NCBI GenBank assembly: GCA_027858615.1
Contig: JAQICJ010000044.1
Location: forward strand, 1-35,101
From: Deltaproteobacteria bacterium
Lineage (GTDB): Bacteria; Myxococcota_A; Polyangia; HGW-17
DNA: 35,101 nucleotides
Reading direction: 5' to 3'
In this document: piece by piece, positions 26,201 through 33,808 of the stretch
Position numbering within the stretch: the first letter of the stretch is position 1
How the letters are laid out: every line of letters starts with the position of its first letter
Notes under the pieces: generated by a model
What the model was told of the DNA's origin: nothing
Databases searched by the model: none
Seen by the model: only the letters and a program-made list of their open reading frames with translations
Translations under genes and position numbers: made by a program

Positions 26201-27370
26201 AATGTACGAGTGGATCGAGCCTTTGATGTAATTTTGAAATCCAAAGGATTGAGCTGGTCTTATGAAGGTGGCAAGATCATCCGGGTTATCACCATGGATC
26301 AGATGAAAAAAGAAAGGGCGGAACGTCTGGCGAAAACCAAGACCAAGGTAAGGATGATCAAGACCGAAACCAGATTGATTCCCATCAATTATGCTGATGC
26401 AGAAGAGATATCCAAGTCGATAAAAGAAAACATCAAAAGTAACCGGGGCAAGGTTTCCTTTGATAAGAGAACCAATGTTATTATTTATACAGATGTTCCC
26501 TCCAAACTCAGTGTTGCTCGCAAATTGATCAACTCCCTGGATATGCCTACTCCCCAGGTTCAGATCGAAGCCAGAATTGTTGAGGCTGAATCTACTTTCC
26601 TGAGAGAAATAGGGGTTCAATGGGGAGGAAGTGTTCTTGCCAATTCAGCCAACGGTAATCCAACCGGATTGATCTTTCCCAGTAATATTGGCATGGCCGG
26701 TGGAAACATGGATCAACTTACCAGTACTGGAGGAATTGGATCAGCTGGAGCTGCCAATCCTGATTTTGCTGTAAATCTGCCAGCTTCCACGGGACAGGGT
26801 TCCGGTGGTGCTTTGGGAATGACTTTGGGTTCTCTGGCAGGAGCTGTCAACATAAATCTGAGGCTTTCAGCCATGGAGGAAGTTGGCCACGTTCGTTCCA
26901 TTGCAACTCCCAAAATCACCACTTTGGATAATGTGGAAGCAAAAATCAGCCAAGGTGTTGAAATTCCTTATCCTCAGAGCAGTGCCCAGGGAAATACAGT
27001 TATTATGAAGCAGGCTGTTCTTTCTCTGGCGGTAACACCTCATGTTACCAATGACAATAATGTAAAAATTAAAGTCAAGGTAACCAAAGATGAACCTGAT
27101 GAAACCAACAGAGGTGCAGATGGTTCTTTGGGTATTGCCAAGAAATCAGCAGAAACACAGATGCTGGTAAAAAGTGGAGATACTGCCGTAATTGGTGGAA
27201 TTTACAAAAGACAATCCACCCTGGTTTACAGGAAAGTTCCCTGGTTTGCCGACATACCGGTAATTGGATGGTTGTTTAAAAGTAAGTATAAAAGAGATAA
27301 CCGCAGTGAAATTTTGATTTTTATTACTCCCAGGGTGTTAAATCGTTCAGATGTGGTAAGTAAAAAATAG
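23255..27370 (+). CDS. pilQ: Type IV pilus secretin PilQ with giant coiled-coil insertion
   Basis: PilQ forms the outer-membrane ring through which the pilus passes. The product has 1,371 residues, roughly twice the usual size. Order: signal peptide (1-28), AMIN domain (about 32-137), a Lys/Arg/Gln/Leu-rich coiled coil at about 143-757, a second AMIN-like domain (about 766-875), a basic linker, secretin N0/STN domain (about 940-1010), N1 domain (about 1035-1110) and the secretin core from about 1115. The core ends VPWFADIPVIGWLFKS and then a strand FITPRVL. The C-terminal half is a normal PilQ, including the family motifs, so the pore should be intact. The coiled coil between the AMIN domains is what makes it odd; AMIN domains usually bind peptidoglycan and lie close together. 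The frame is open throughout with no sign of an assembly join. Confidence 0.93.
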   Translation: MNIIKLIGKTGIAVFLFLNFLLPVRVEAKNNKLNLIRSISTKSDLYKESITFWGSRPATFSAYKLKNPRRLIIELSHTYIKKCLPGDLKSSVVTTVSCKNLKRGKQRISQVVFNLDSMVKYRINSQGSKVKLEIHVDQSRVSKSNLIRIKIKKMKSQLDSMRNQLDSAQKKQLEYQKKLKSTLSKVRRKSRKNNILQNKIKRSHREIAKLKNKRINLESNLKSARNQLEKTRLVERKIKIRIEKLRQKVDKIQNSRKQNMKKLARINNSFQSRQKTKGKLLAKIGQDKSQLKQLSQKIKAMKNKNQTISKQLMDRLSFLKKRLKNSRSRLVSTRKELNVFTARRKKIQKLCDREEKRFRLLKKDLQEQKTTLVNRINKLNKKNNKLAQRKNKLEQELLSLKNKRKQLDKIVNKKASLSSFIKNKTQKAKNLHLKMKQLAKTEQEKVQAARQLKSRLKSLIKKQRQDLKQLESVKDKEVKLLSTLQTLRKKHRKLLAQEKLKLQKLKEQGKNNKTRRRMKARQLKRIKEIKKLSRKAEYWKKLVGKRENELGQVKTRIKRMNSKFTKMRSRYLEIRMEVSQLSHNRDLIRKKIRKSKENLESLNLNAREKTRDLIRIKKAIRTKSRVFDRISKKLAKVKKGLGWLSRRKTIKEKELEELNKTATRLQQKVTARKSEIKELRNERSQLLSRFKQLNKRKAQLQTQIKNYENKKRSKKQNLQADITKMKEELAKLKKTRRKLVEKVSAIESRKRKIEKIRNSSGYNGKLLARINKVEFKNSPWSHQVIMSFKGKQVPAKIFHKDKLFTLRIKGVEFAKRLNRKVDTEAYDGPVKSFLTWNKSQTKMPVAELKINTRGVRKAQIRRRKGKIIVLIPKSVTEVRRDKRQKSQKVAPTRVASYRTALRKTTEKLPQASSRRKRLYLNKRRSKRASRRRSGKKRYKGRFVDLDFKDADIHNVIRLVAEVWGRNVVIPDEVKGTVSIKLNNVRVDRAFDVILKSKGLSWSYEGGKIIRVITMDQMKKERAERLAKTKTKVRMIKTETRLIPINYADAEEISKSIKENIKSNRGKVSFDKRTNVIIYTDVPSKLSVARKLINSLDMPTPQVQIEARIVEAESTFLREIGVQWGGSVLANSANGNPTGLIFPSNIGMAGGNMDQLTSTGGIGSAGAANPDFAVNLPASTGQGSGGALGMTLGSLAGAVNINLRLSAMEEVGHVRSIATPKITTLDNVEAKISQGVEIPYPQSSAQGNTVIMKQAVLSLAVTPHVTNDNNVKIKVKVTKDEPDETNRGADGSLGIAKKSAETQMLVKSGDTAVIGGIYKRQSTLVYRKVPWFADIPVIGWLFKSKYKRDNRSEILIFITPRVLNRSDVVSKK

Positions 27371-27385
27371 AGAAGAGGTTCTATC

Positions 27386-28129
27386 ATGAAAAATTATTTT
27401 AAAATTATTCTGGTTTTACTGGTGATGGCAACTGGAAGCTGCGCTGAAAACAGTGCTTCACTGGTGATCATTCAGAACCAAGCTCCTGAAGAAGGATGTA
27501 CAGCCTCCAATCAGGTTTCAACTGATTTTCTTTCCCATGGGATTATTGATGTAGGAGCCGCAAGATATGGCCTTGATCCTCGTTATATCGGCTGGTTTGT
27601 AGTTGAAAACAATCTGACTTCAACCGTCGAAAGCAATGGTATTGAGTTGAATAAAGTAGAGATCAAGCAGGCTAATGTTTCATTGAATTTGGGAGCAGCC
27701 GGTTCTAATCTTGGCAGTGAATATACCAAATTTTCAGATTCTACTTTTGTTTCCATACCACCCGATGAAACCAGATCTGTACAGGTTAACCTTATTCACC
27801 CCAATGTGGCTGACAGATTGAATATTCAAGAAGGCCAATTTATTGAGGGTTTTGCTTCGCTGCAAATTATTGGAGAAATAGGGGGAACAGAGATCGAAAC
27901 CAACAAAATTACCTTTCCCATCACTATCTGTTACGGATGTCTGGTTCAAAACATTGGTCCCTGTGATGCTGCAGTTTTTCCCGAAACCCTGAGCGAGGGA
28001 CACAGTTGTAATAAAACTCAGGATGAAGAGTTGCATTGTTGTTTTGATTCCAATGCTTCAGATGCAGATAATCCTTATCGCTGTCCTGCTGTTGAAGATA
28101 CTTCATCCAATAATTCCAGTGCAGATTAA
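27386..28129 (+). CDS. Unknown Cys-rich lipoprotein at the end of the pil operon
   Basis: The 247-residue product has a lipoprotein signal with Cys19 in a Thr-Gly-Ser-Cys box. The mature part is mostly beta-type sequence with Asn, Gly and Ser. The C-terminal 70 residues contain at least seven Cys (including Cys-Tyr-Gly-Cys and Cys-Cys), suggesting disulfide-bonded export. It starts 15 bases after pilQ, with AGAGG upstream, and is closed by a strong terminator, so it is transcribed with pilMNOPQ. I do not recognise the family. By position it could be a PilQ pilotin or a partner of the secretin at the outer membrane, but it lacks the TPR pattern of Tgl/PilF. Confidence 0.75.
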   Translation: MKNYFKIILVLLVMATGSCAENSASLVIIQNQAPEEGCTASNQVSTDFLSHGIIDVGAARYGLDPRYIGWFVVENNLTSTVESNGIELNKVEIKQANVSLNLGAAGSNLGSEYTKFSDSTFVSIPPDETRSVQVNLIHPNVADRLNIQEGQFIEGFASLQIIGEIGGTEIETNKITFPITICYGCLVQNIGPCDAAVFPETLSEGHSCNKTQDEELHCCFDSNASDADNPYRCPAVEDTSSNNSSAD

Positions 28130-28145
28130 TTTTTAATCTTTTTTT
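28123..28145 (+). terminator. Intrinsic terminator of the pil operon
   Basis: AGATTAA (28123-28129) pairs perfectly with TTAATCT (28133-28139) around a TTT loop and is followed by a run of T's (28140-28145). The stem contains the stop codon of the lipoprotein gene, so transcription ends right at the end of the coding region. Confidence 0.8.
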
Positions 28146-28332
28146 CTCCTGTTTGTTCCAATAGATCTTTCTTTGTATTCATTCTCAGTTTATTAGCTTT
28201 GGAATTTTCCCCTGACAATAATTTGAAATTCAGAAGTCTTGAATTTATTTCTGAAATAATTTATGTCCTTTCTGGAATTGTATTTTTTCATAATGGATTG
28301 CAATAATCTTTATTTTTCCCAATGGTGTTTAA

Positions 28333-29370
28333 ATGAAAAAAAAACTGACCTACAAAAGTTCAGGAGTTGATATTGACAAGGGAAATGAGCTGGTTGACAG
28401 GATTTCTCAAATGTCAAAAAGTAATGTCAAGGGAGCTAATTTATCAGTTCCGGGAGGATTTGCCGGACTTTTTTCCCTGTCTGACCAATACAGTGAACCG
28501 ATTCTGGTATCTTCAACAGATGGAGTTGGAACCAAGTTGAAGATTGCTTTTGCAATGGATAAACATGATACAATTGGCCAGGATCTGGTGGCAATGAGTA
28601 TTAACGATATTCTGGTTGCCGGAGCTGATCCTTTGTTTTTCCTTGATTATCTGGCAACTTCTCATCTAGAAGTTGATGCCGCTGCAGAAGTTATTGAGGG
28701 GATCAATCGTGCTTGCAATTCCTGTCAGGTTGCCCTGCTGGGGGGAGAAACGGCTGAACTGCCGGGTTTTTATCAGCCGGGGGAATATGATCTGGCCGGA
28801 TTTGCAGTTGGAGTTGTTGAGAAAGCAAAAATTCCAGATCCAAACCTGGTAAAGGCAGGTGATTTGATTTTGGGTTTGCCATCTTCCGGTCTTCATTCAA
28901 ATGGTTACAGCTTGGCCAGAAAAGTATTTTTCGAGGTTATGGAAAAGAAGATTGACTCAATTTTTCCCGAATTAAACAAGAGTGTGGGGGAACTTCTGCT
29001 TGAACCCACAAACCTCTATGTAAACCAAGTCAAAATTCTTCTGGAAAATAATCTGGTCAAAACAATGGCTCATATTACAGGAGGAGGACTGGTGGAAAAT
29101 CCACCCCGTACTTTACCTGAAGGCTTGGGAGCCGATATTCGCATGGGGGCATGGCCTCTACCTCCGGTTTTCAACATAATCAGTGAAGCCGGGGTCGGAT
29201 TTAATGAAATGGTAAGAACCTTCAACATGGGAATAGGTTATATCTTTGTCATAGCTCCAGAAAACCAGGAGAAAGCAAAAAGATTGCTCTCCAAATCCGG
29301 GTTTTCAAGTTATGTAGTTGGTTCCATAAGTGAAAGAGAAAAGGGGAAGGAAACCAGGTTTATAAAATGA
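28333..29370 (+). CDS. purM: Phosphoribosylformylglycinamidine cyclo-ligase (AIR synthetase)
   Basis: PurM uses ATP to close the ring of FGAM to give AIR, the fifth step of purine synthesis. The 345-residue length is standard. Visible motifs are the ATP/substrate segment STDGVGTKLKIA (about 58-69), the GQDLVAMSINDILVAGADPLFFLDY region (about 80-104), LLGGETAELPGFY (about 136-148) and the C-terminal HITGGGL (about 246-252). There is no clear ribosome site before the ATG. The last four bases overlap the next gene (ATGA), coupling purM to the purN fusion. The 203 bases upstream follow the pil terminator and show no riboswitch I recognise. Confidence 0.95.
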   Translation: MKKKLTYKSSGVDIDKGNELVDRISQMSKSNVKGANLSVPGGFAGLFSLSDQYSEPILVSSTDGVGTKLKIAFAMDKHDTIGQDLVAMSINDILVAGADPLFFLDYLATSHLEVDAAAEVIEGINRACNSCQVALLGGETAELPGFYQPGEYDLAGFAVGVVEKAKIPDPNLVKAGDLILGLPSSGLHSNGYSLARKVFFEVMEKKIDSIFPELNKSVGELLLEPTNLYVNQVKILLENNLVKTMAHITGGGLVENPPRTLPEGLGADIRMGAWPLPPVFNIISEAGVGFNEMVRTFNMGIGYIFVIAPENQEKAKRLLSKSGFSSYVVGSISEREKGKETRFIK

Positions 29371-30509
29371 TTATCAGAAAAACAGCAGTTTTTGTTTCCG
29401 GGCGGGGATCCAATTTTGAAGCTTTGGCTGATTATGCTCAGAAAAATGATGTTTCCTATCAAATAAAACTGGTAATTACTGATAATCCTGAAGCGCCTGC
29501 TCTTGCAAAGGCAGAAAAACGCAATTTGCCGGCAGTTATTTTTTCTCCAACGAATTATTCCGGGAAAAAAGAATATGAAGAAGCAATTTTCGAAAAATTG
29601 CAGGAAGAAAAAATTGAGGTTATCGCACTGGCAGGTTTTATGAGAATTGTCGGTAAAACTCTACTTACAGCTTTCCCCAATAGAATTCTCAATATCCATC
29701 CTTCCCTCCTGCCCTCATTCAAAGGGTTGAATGCACAGAAACAAGCTTATGACTATGGAGTAAAATATACGGGTTGCAGTGTTCACTTGGTTGATGCCAG
29801 TATGGATACCGGTCCTGTTCTTGAGCAGGAAGTTGTTGCAGTTTCTGATTCATGCAGTCTTGAAGAATTAAAGGACTCCATTCTGGTCAGAGAACACATG
29901 CTCTATCCCTTTGTGCTGGATAAATTCTGTCGCGATGAATACCGGCTGGAAGACAGAAAGATCAACAGGATCAAGCTTTCTGAAAAGGCAAAACCCTATT
30001 ATGAAAATTTCTGCGCTTTGCATTATTCAGATAATTATGAAGAATTTCTGAAAAAATTCAAAATCAGTAAAAGGGAAAAAGTGGCTGTAAGTGCTTGTGG
30101 TCTTGGTATTCCCTGCCGTTATGATGGTTTGTCAAAAAGTTGTCCTGAAGTTTTGGAGCAAGTTCAGGGAAAAAGGGTTTTGCCAATTTGTCCTGAAGTT
30201 ATGGCCGGATTGTTTATTCCCAGGAAAAAGATGGAATTTATCAAGGGGGACGGATGCAGGGTATGGTTCCATCCTGATGGATTGCGAAATTGTGATGGAA
30301 AAAATATGAACAAAGCAATGATCAGGGGAGTACAAAAGTTGCTGGCTGCTCTGAATATGGCAAAAGTGGAAAAAATCCTTTTGAAATCAAAAAGTCCCAG
30401 TTGTAGTTTATCAAAGGTATATAAAAATGGAGTACTGGTTTCCGGCAAAGGAGTTGCTGGCTGCAAACTTGAACAGGAAGGATTTAAACTGGAAGAATTT
30501 AAAGGGTAA
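29367..30509 (+). CDS. purN: PurN (GAR transformylase) fused to a DUF523/TudS-like domain
   Basis: Residues about 4-190 are a complete formyltetrahydrofolate-dependent GAR transformylase. They include the SGRGSNF phosphate loop, NIHPSLLPSFKG with the catalytic Asn and His, and HLVDASMDTGP with the catalytic Asp. After a linker (about 190-235), residues about 236-378 form a DUF523 domain with its full Cys set: SACGLGIPCRYDG, CPE and SPSC. DUF523 includes TudS, an iron-sulfur thiouracil desulfidase, so a [4Fe-4S] cluster is plausible. PurN is normally about 200 residues and separate. I see no internal stop or ribosome site that would split the two. The role of the fusion is unknown; a link between purine synthesis and removal of sulfur from bases is only a guess. 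Confidence 0.9.
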   Translation: MIIRKTAVFVSGRGSNFEALADYAQKNDVSYQIKLVITDNPEAPALAKAEKRNLPAVIFSPTNYSGKKEYEEAIFEKLQEEKIEVIALAGFMRIVGKTLLTAFPNRILNIHPSLLPSFKGLNAQKQAYDYGVKYTGCSVHLVDASMDTGPVLEQEVVAVSDSCSLEELKDSILVREHMLYPFVLDKFCRDEYRLEDRKINRIKLSEKAKPYYENFCALHYSDNYEEFLKKFKISKREKVAVSACGLGIPCRYDGLSKSCPEVLEQVQGKRVLPICPEVMAGLFIPRKKMEFIKGDGCRVWFHPDGLRNCDGKNMNKAMIRGVQKLLAALNMAKVEKILLKSKSPSCSLSKVYKNGVLVSGKGVAGCKLEQEGFKLEEFKG

Positions 30510-30559
30510 AAAGTCGGATTATTATTGAAAATCAAATCTCAAATCAATAATTATTTACC
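30505..30559 (+). terminator. Nested hairpin after purN, possible terminator
   Basis: Outer stem GGTAAA (30505-30510) / TTTACC (30554-30559), inner stem ATTATTGA (30521-30528) / TCAATAAT (30544-30551), both perfect. It contains the purN stop codon. The tail that follows (TTTACTTCC) is a poor T-run. Confidence 0.4.
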
Positions 30560-30697
30560 TTTACTTCCAGGTTGATATTTTGACTTGAAATTGATCTTTA
30601 CGGGTTTAGATAGCCATGTAAGCCAATTTCAGCTATAAAAATTTTATCAAAAAGTGAAATTATAGGTAGAATTTTATGATCTGGTTGAACTATCCAA

Positions 30698-30724
30698 TTG
30701 ACAACTAAAATAAAAATTTATAAT
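30698..30724 (+). promoter_or_regulatory. Sigma-70 promoter of the kinase gene
   Basis: A perfect -35 box TTGACA (30698-30703) and a perfect -10 box TATAAT (30719-30724) stand 33 bases before the kinase ATG. The spacer is 15 bases, shorter than the usual 17, so strength may depend on an activator. Confidence 0.5.
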
Positions 30725-30756
30725 CTACAGCTGAACAACCAATTTGTGAGGAGCTC

Positions 30757-33318
30757 ATGACCAAGAAGCCACGACCATTTGGAAAATATTATCTGCTGGA
30801 AAGAATAAACGTCGGAGGGATGGCTGAAGTTTTCCTTGCCAAGTCATTTGGTTCAGACGGCTTTGAAAAACTTGTGGCAATCAAAAGAATTTTGCCGAAC
30901 ATCGCTGAAGATGAAGAATTCATCAAGATGTTTATTGACGAGGCAAAAATTTCTGTAAAATTGAACCATCCCAATATTGCTCAAATCACAGATCTCAACC
31001 AGGAAAAAGGAGTTTATTATATTGCCATGGAATATGTTCATGGCAAAGATGCCCGCAGTATTTTTGAAAAGTGCAGAAGTAGCAGAAAGCCCATGAGTCT
31101 GGCTCAGGCATGTTTCATCATCATGAAAGTCTGTGAAGGACTCGATTATGCTCACAACAAGAAAGATTCCAATGGAAATCAGATTGGTATTGTTCATCGG
31201 GATATCAGTCCGCAGAATGTACTTGTATCATACGAAGGTGATGTCAAGATAATAGATTTCGGTATAGCCAAAGCCGCTGGTAAAGCTTCCAAAACTCAAG
31301 CCGGTATTTTGAAAGGTAAATTTGGTTATATGTCTCCGGAGCAAGTCAGAGGACTTCCCCTTGATCGCCGGTCAGATATTTTTTCCCTGGGTATAGTTCT
31401 TTATGAATTACTCACAGGAGAAAGACTCTTTGTAGGAGAATCTGACTTTTCCACTCTGGAAAAGGTCAAAAATGTCGAAATTCTTCCACCAAGCACCTAT
31501 AATACCAAAATTCCGGAACAGCTCGAACAGATAGTATTGAAATCCTTGGCTAAAAATGTGGAAGAGCGTTATCAAAACGCCAGTGAAATGCATGATGAAC
31601 TGCAGGCTTTCATGTATACCAGCGGTGAGTTCTATTCCCGCAAAGATCTCAGTTCCTGGATGAAAAAGATCTTCAAAAATGATCTGCAGGAAGCCAAAGC
31701 AAATCTTGAAGAATATAATAAAATAAGCATGACTCCCCAGATGAAAAGCAAAATCAACAAGGGGGGGAAAAGTTTTCTTGATGGTCCTGCACCCATGATC
31801 GACAAAGGTGCACCTGCGGCGGCTTCATCAACCCAACAAAATGAACAAAGCCAGGGTTGGTGGGAAGAAGATGAAGATATAGAAACTGAACTGTATGACA
31901 AGCCCGAAGATATGTTGGAAACAGAGGAGAAGACAGAACAGCGTCCAGTGGCATCCGAGTCTCCCAATTTGCAACCGGGTTATAACCAGCAGCATGCACC
32001 ACCACCACCCAGGAAAGCTCAACCCTCAGGTCGAAGGCCTCCTGTTTCCGGTGAACCACCAATCAATAACCCTCAATATCAGCAACCAGCAGCTACTGCC
32101 AGTGAAGCCTACAATTACAACAATCAGCCCGAGTTGGTTTCTCAATATTATAGTGCCAAACCAAAAAAAAGCGGCAAAGGTCTGCTCATCGGGATAACTG
32201 CTCTTCTTTCAGTTCTGGTGGCAGGATTTCTGGTCTGGTTTTTTGTTATCAACAAACCTGAATCAGAAAAGGTTATGCTCAAAGTCAAAGTTTCCCCTGC
32301 TCGGGGAGTCAATGTTCAAATTGCCGACAGCAACAACAAACAAATCAAAGTTCCCGGAGAACCACCTCTTGAGTTAGAGTTGAAACCAGGAAAATATAAA
32401 ATAATCCTTGATAAGAAAGGTTATAAAAAAGTAACAGAAGATATTGTTCTCACAGCAAATTATATTCTTGACAAAAATCTGGAACTGGATCCCGAGGAAA
32501 ATGTTTTCAAACTTCACATAGTTGGAGAACCCAAAGGGGCAACCGTTTGGCTCAACGGCAAGGAATATGCCGATAAAACACCATGGAAAGGCATGGATAT
32601 AAAGGCTGGCACCTATAAAGTCGAAATAGGCAAAGATGGCAAGTTTTATCGGTTTAAAGAAGTTTATAGCAAAAAAATGGGTGAATCCCTCAAAATCAAT
32701 TATAAGCTCATGCCCAAAAAAGCTACAATCAAGGTTAAGGTAACACCGGACAAGAGCAGAGTTTGTGTTGTAACCTCCAAAGATGCAGAGCCTACCTCTG
32801 GAGTATGTAATTACAGCCATAAGGGCGATTTGCAGTTTGAGCCTTCACCTGAAAAGAAATACTGGTTAAAGGTTGAAAAAACAGATTATGAAACCAAAAC
32901 TCTGGAAATGGATATCAAAGGAAAACTTGCCTGGGGAAAAAACCAGAATATTCAGTTGAACAAAAAATCGGGAAAAGCAGTTGTCTCAAATCGATATACT
33001 CCACCTTCAACTAATACGAATAACCGCAATACATATACACCTCCCATGACCATCATGGTCAAAAAGGTAATGAACACTAGACCTGCAATGACTGTACATA
33101 AACCTGCCAGTCGGGGAAGTGGCACTTTGAGAATAAATTCCAGACCTCGCTCCACAGTTTATATAGACGGTGCCAAAAAAGGCTGGACCCCCAATAAAAT
33201 TAAATTAAGTTCCGGCAGACATAAAGTGACTTTAATCAATAACGCCCAGGGTAAAAGAAAAACCATTTATGTCACCATCAAATCAGGTAAATCAATAACT
33301 AAAATTATAAAATTTTGA
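30757..33318 (+). CDS. Membrane Ser/Thr protein kinase with PEGA domains
   Basis: The 853-residue protein has an N-terminal Hanks-type kinase (about 8-285). Visible motifs are a Gly-rich loop, Lys43 in VAIKRIL, HRDISPQN in the catalytic loop, DFGIAK, and a Ser-Pro-Glu in place of Ala-Pro-Glu. It therefore looks active. A Pro/Gln-rich linker (about 330-465) and one transmembrane helix (about 476-495) follow. The outside part carries three to four PEGA-like repeats, the last about residues 786-853 (STVYIDGAKKG). PEGA domains probably sense or bind something in the periplasm. The ATG has GAGGAG upstream. It is followed by an exported small protein and an FHA gene, so it may belong to the gliding machine's control, though such kinases are numerous in Myxococcota-like genomes. 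Confidence 0.92.
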   Translation: MTKKPRPFGKYYLLERINVGGMAEVFLAKSFGSDGFEKLVAIKRILPNIAEDEEFIKMFIDEAKISVKLNHPNIAQITDLNQEKGVYYIAMEYVHGKDARSIFEKCRSSRKPMSLAQACFIIMKVCEGLDYAHNKKDSNGNQIGIVHRDISPQNVLVSYEGDVKIIDFGIAKAAGKASKTQAGILKGKFGYMSPEQVRGLPLDRRSDIFSLGIVLYELLTGERLFVGESDFSTLEKVKNVEILPPSTYNTKIPEQLEQIVLKSLAKNVEERYQNASEMHDELQAFMYTSGEFYSRKDLSSWMKKIFKNDLQEAKANLEEYNKISMTPQMKSKINKGGKSFLDGPAPMIDKGAPAAASSTQQNEQSQGWWEEDEDIETELYDKPEDMLETEEKTEQRPVASESPNLQPGYNQQHAPPPPRKAQPSGRRPPVSGEPPINNPQYQQPAATASEAYNYNNQPELVSQYYSAKPKKSGKGLLIGITALLSVLVAGFLVWFFVINKPESEKVMLKVKVSPARGVNVQIADSNNKQIKVPGEPPLELELKPGKYKIILDKKGYKKVTEDIVLTANYILDKNLELDPEENVFKLHIVGEPKGATVWLNGKEYADKTPWKGMDIKAGTYKVEIGKDGKFYRFKEVYSKKMGESLKINYKLMPKKATIKVKVTPDKSRVCVVTSKDAEPTSGVCNYSHKGDLQFEPSPEKKYWLKVEKTDYETKTLEMDIKGKLAWGKNQNIQLNKKSGKAVVSNRYTPPSTNTNNRNTYTPPMTIMVKKVMNTRPAMTVHKPASRGSGTLRINSRPRSTVYIDGAKKGWTPNKIKLSSGRHKVTLINNAQGKRKTIYVTIKSGKSITKIIKF

Positions 33319-33487
33319 AAGTTTATCGGTAAAATATTTAAAATCTGTAAAAACAACATGTTACACAAATCCATACAACATCATCACCTTTGCATTAAAA
33401 TTTTTCAAAAATTTTAGGTTGTAATGGGAAGCATTAAGTTGTAAAAGCGTATTATGGTTGCATCAAACCATATTGGAGGTTTATACC

Positions 33488-33742
33488 ATGAAAATTTTAA
33501 AAGTTCTATTTTCAGTCGCCCTTGTTTCAATTATTGCTTTACCAGCAACCAGTGTTCAAGCTCAGGAAAAAGAAAAGAAAGTCATCCAAGAATTAGACCT
33601 TGGTAGTGAGGCTCTTGACGGTGAGTTACTTGGACCTGATCAAGGATTTATGAGTGGAAGAAAAATTTCCATTATGAATTCACTTATTCAGTTCAGAGAC
33701 GATTTCATAGCTGAAATGATCAAATCCGCTGAAGATCTGTAA
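33488..33742 (+). CDS. Small exported protein (CglF/GltF-like?)
   Basis: The ATG at 33488 has GGAGG 8 bases upstream and gives 84 residues with a clear signal peptide (cleavage after VQA near residue 25). The mature 59 residues are acidic. They end in a helix with Phe-Arg-Asp at 69-71, then F-I-x5-S (73-80) and a terminal Ala-Glu-Asp-Leu. The 79-residue exported protein in front of aglR ends in a similar way. Myxococcus has small exported gliding proteins (CglE, CglF, GltF), and as I recall gltF lies in the cluster with gltG. The next gene here is gltG-like, 66 bases downstream. The family name remains tentative. Confidence 0.72.
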   Translation: MKILKVLFSVALVSIIALPATSVQAQEKEKKVIQELDLGSEALDGELLGPDQGFMSGRKISIMNSLIQFRDDFIAEMIKSAEDL

Positions 33743-33808
33743 GGTAATAAGCTTGAGATAATTTGTTTGGCTTTATTGTTTCAACAACTTTTTTGAGGAG
33801 ATAACACC

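Noticed and set aside
28146-28332. Purine riboswitch before purM
   Set aside because: No aptamer-like conserved stems or motifs are visible, only AT-rich sequence.
31978-31987. GGTTATAACC core inside the kinase gene
   Set aside because: It encodes part of the linker and lacks the outer bases, so it is not counted as a site; it does show the core can occur by chance.
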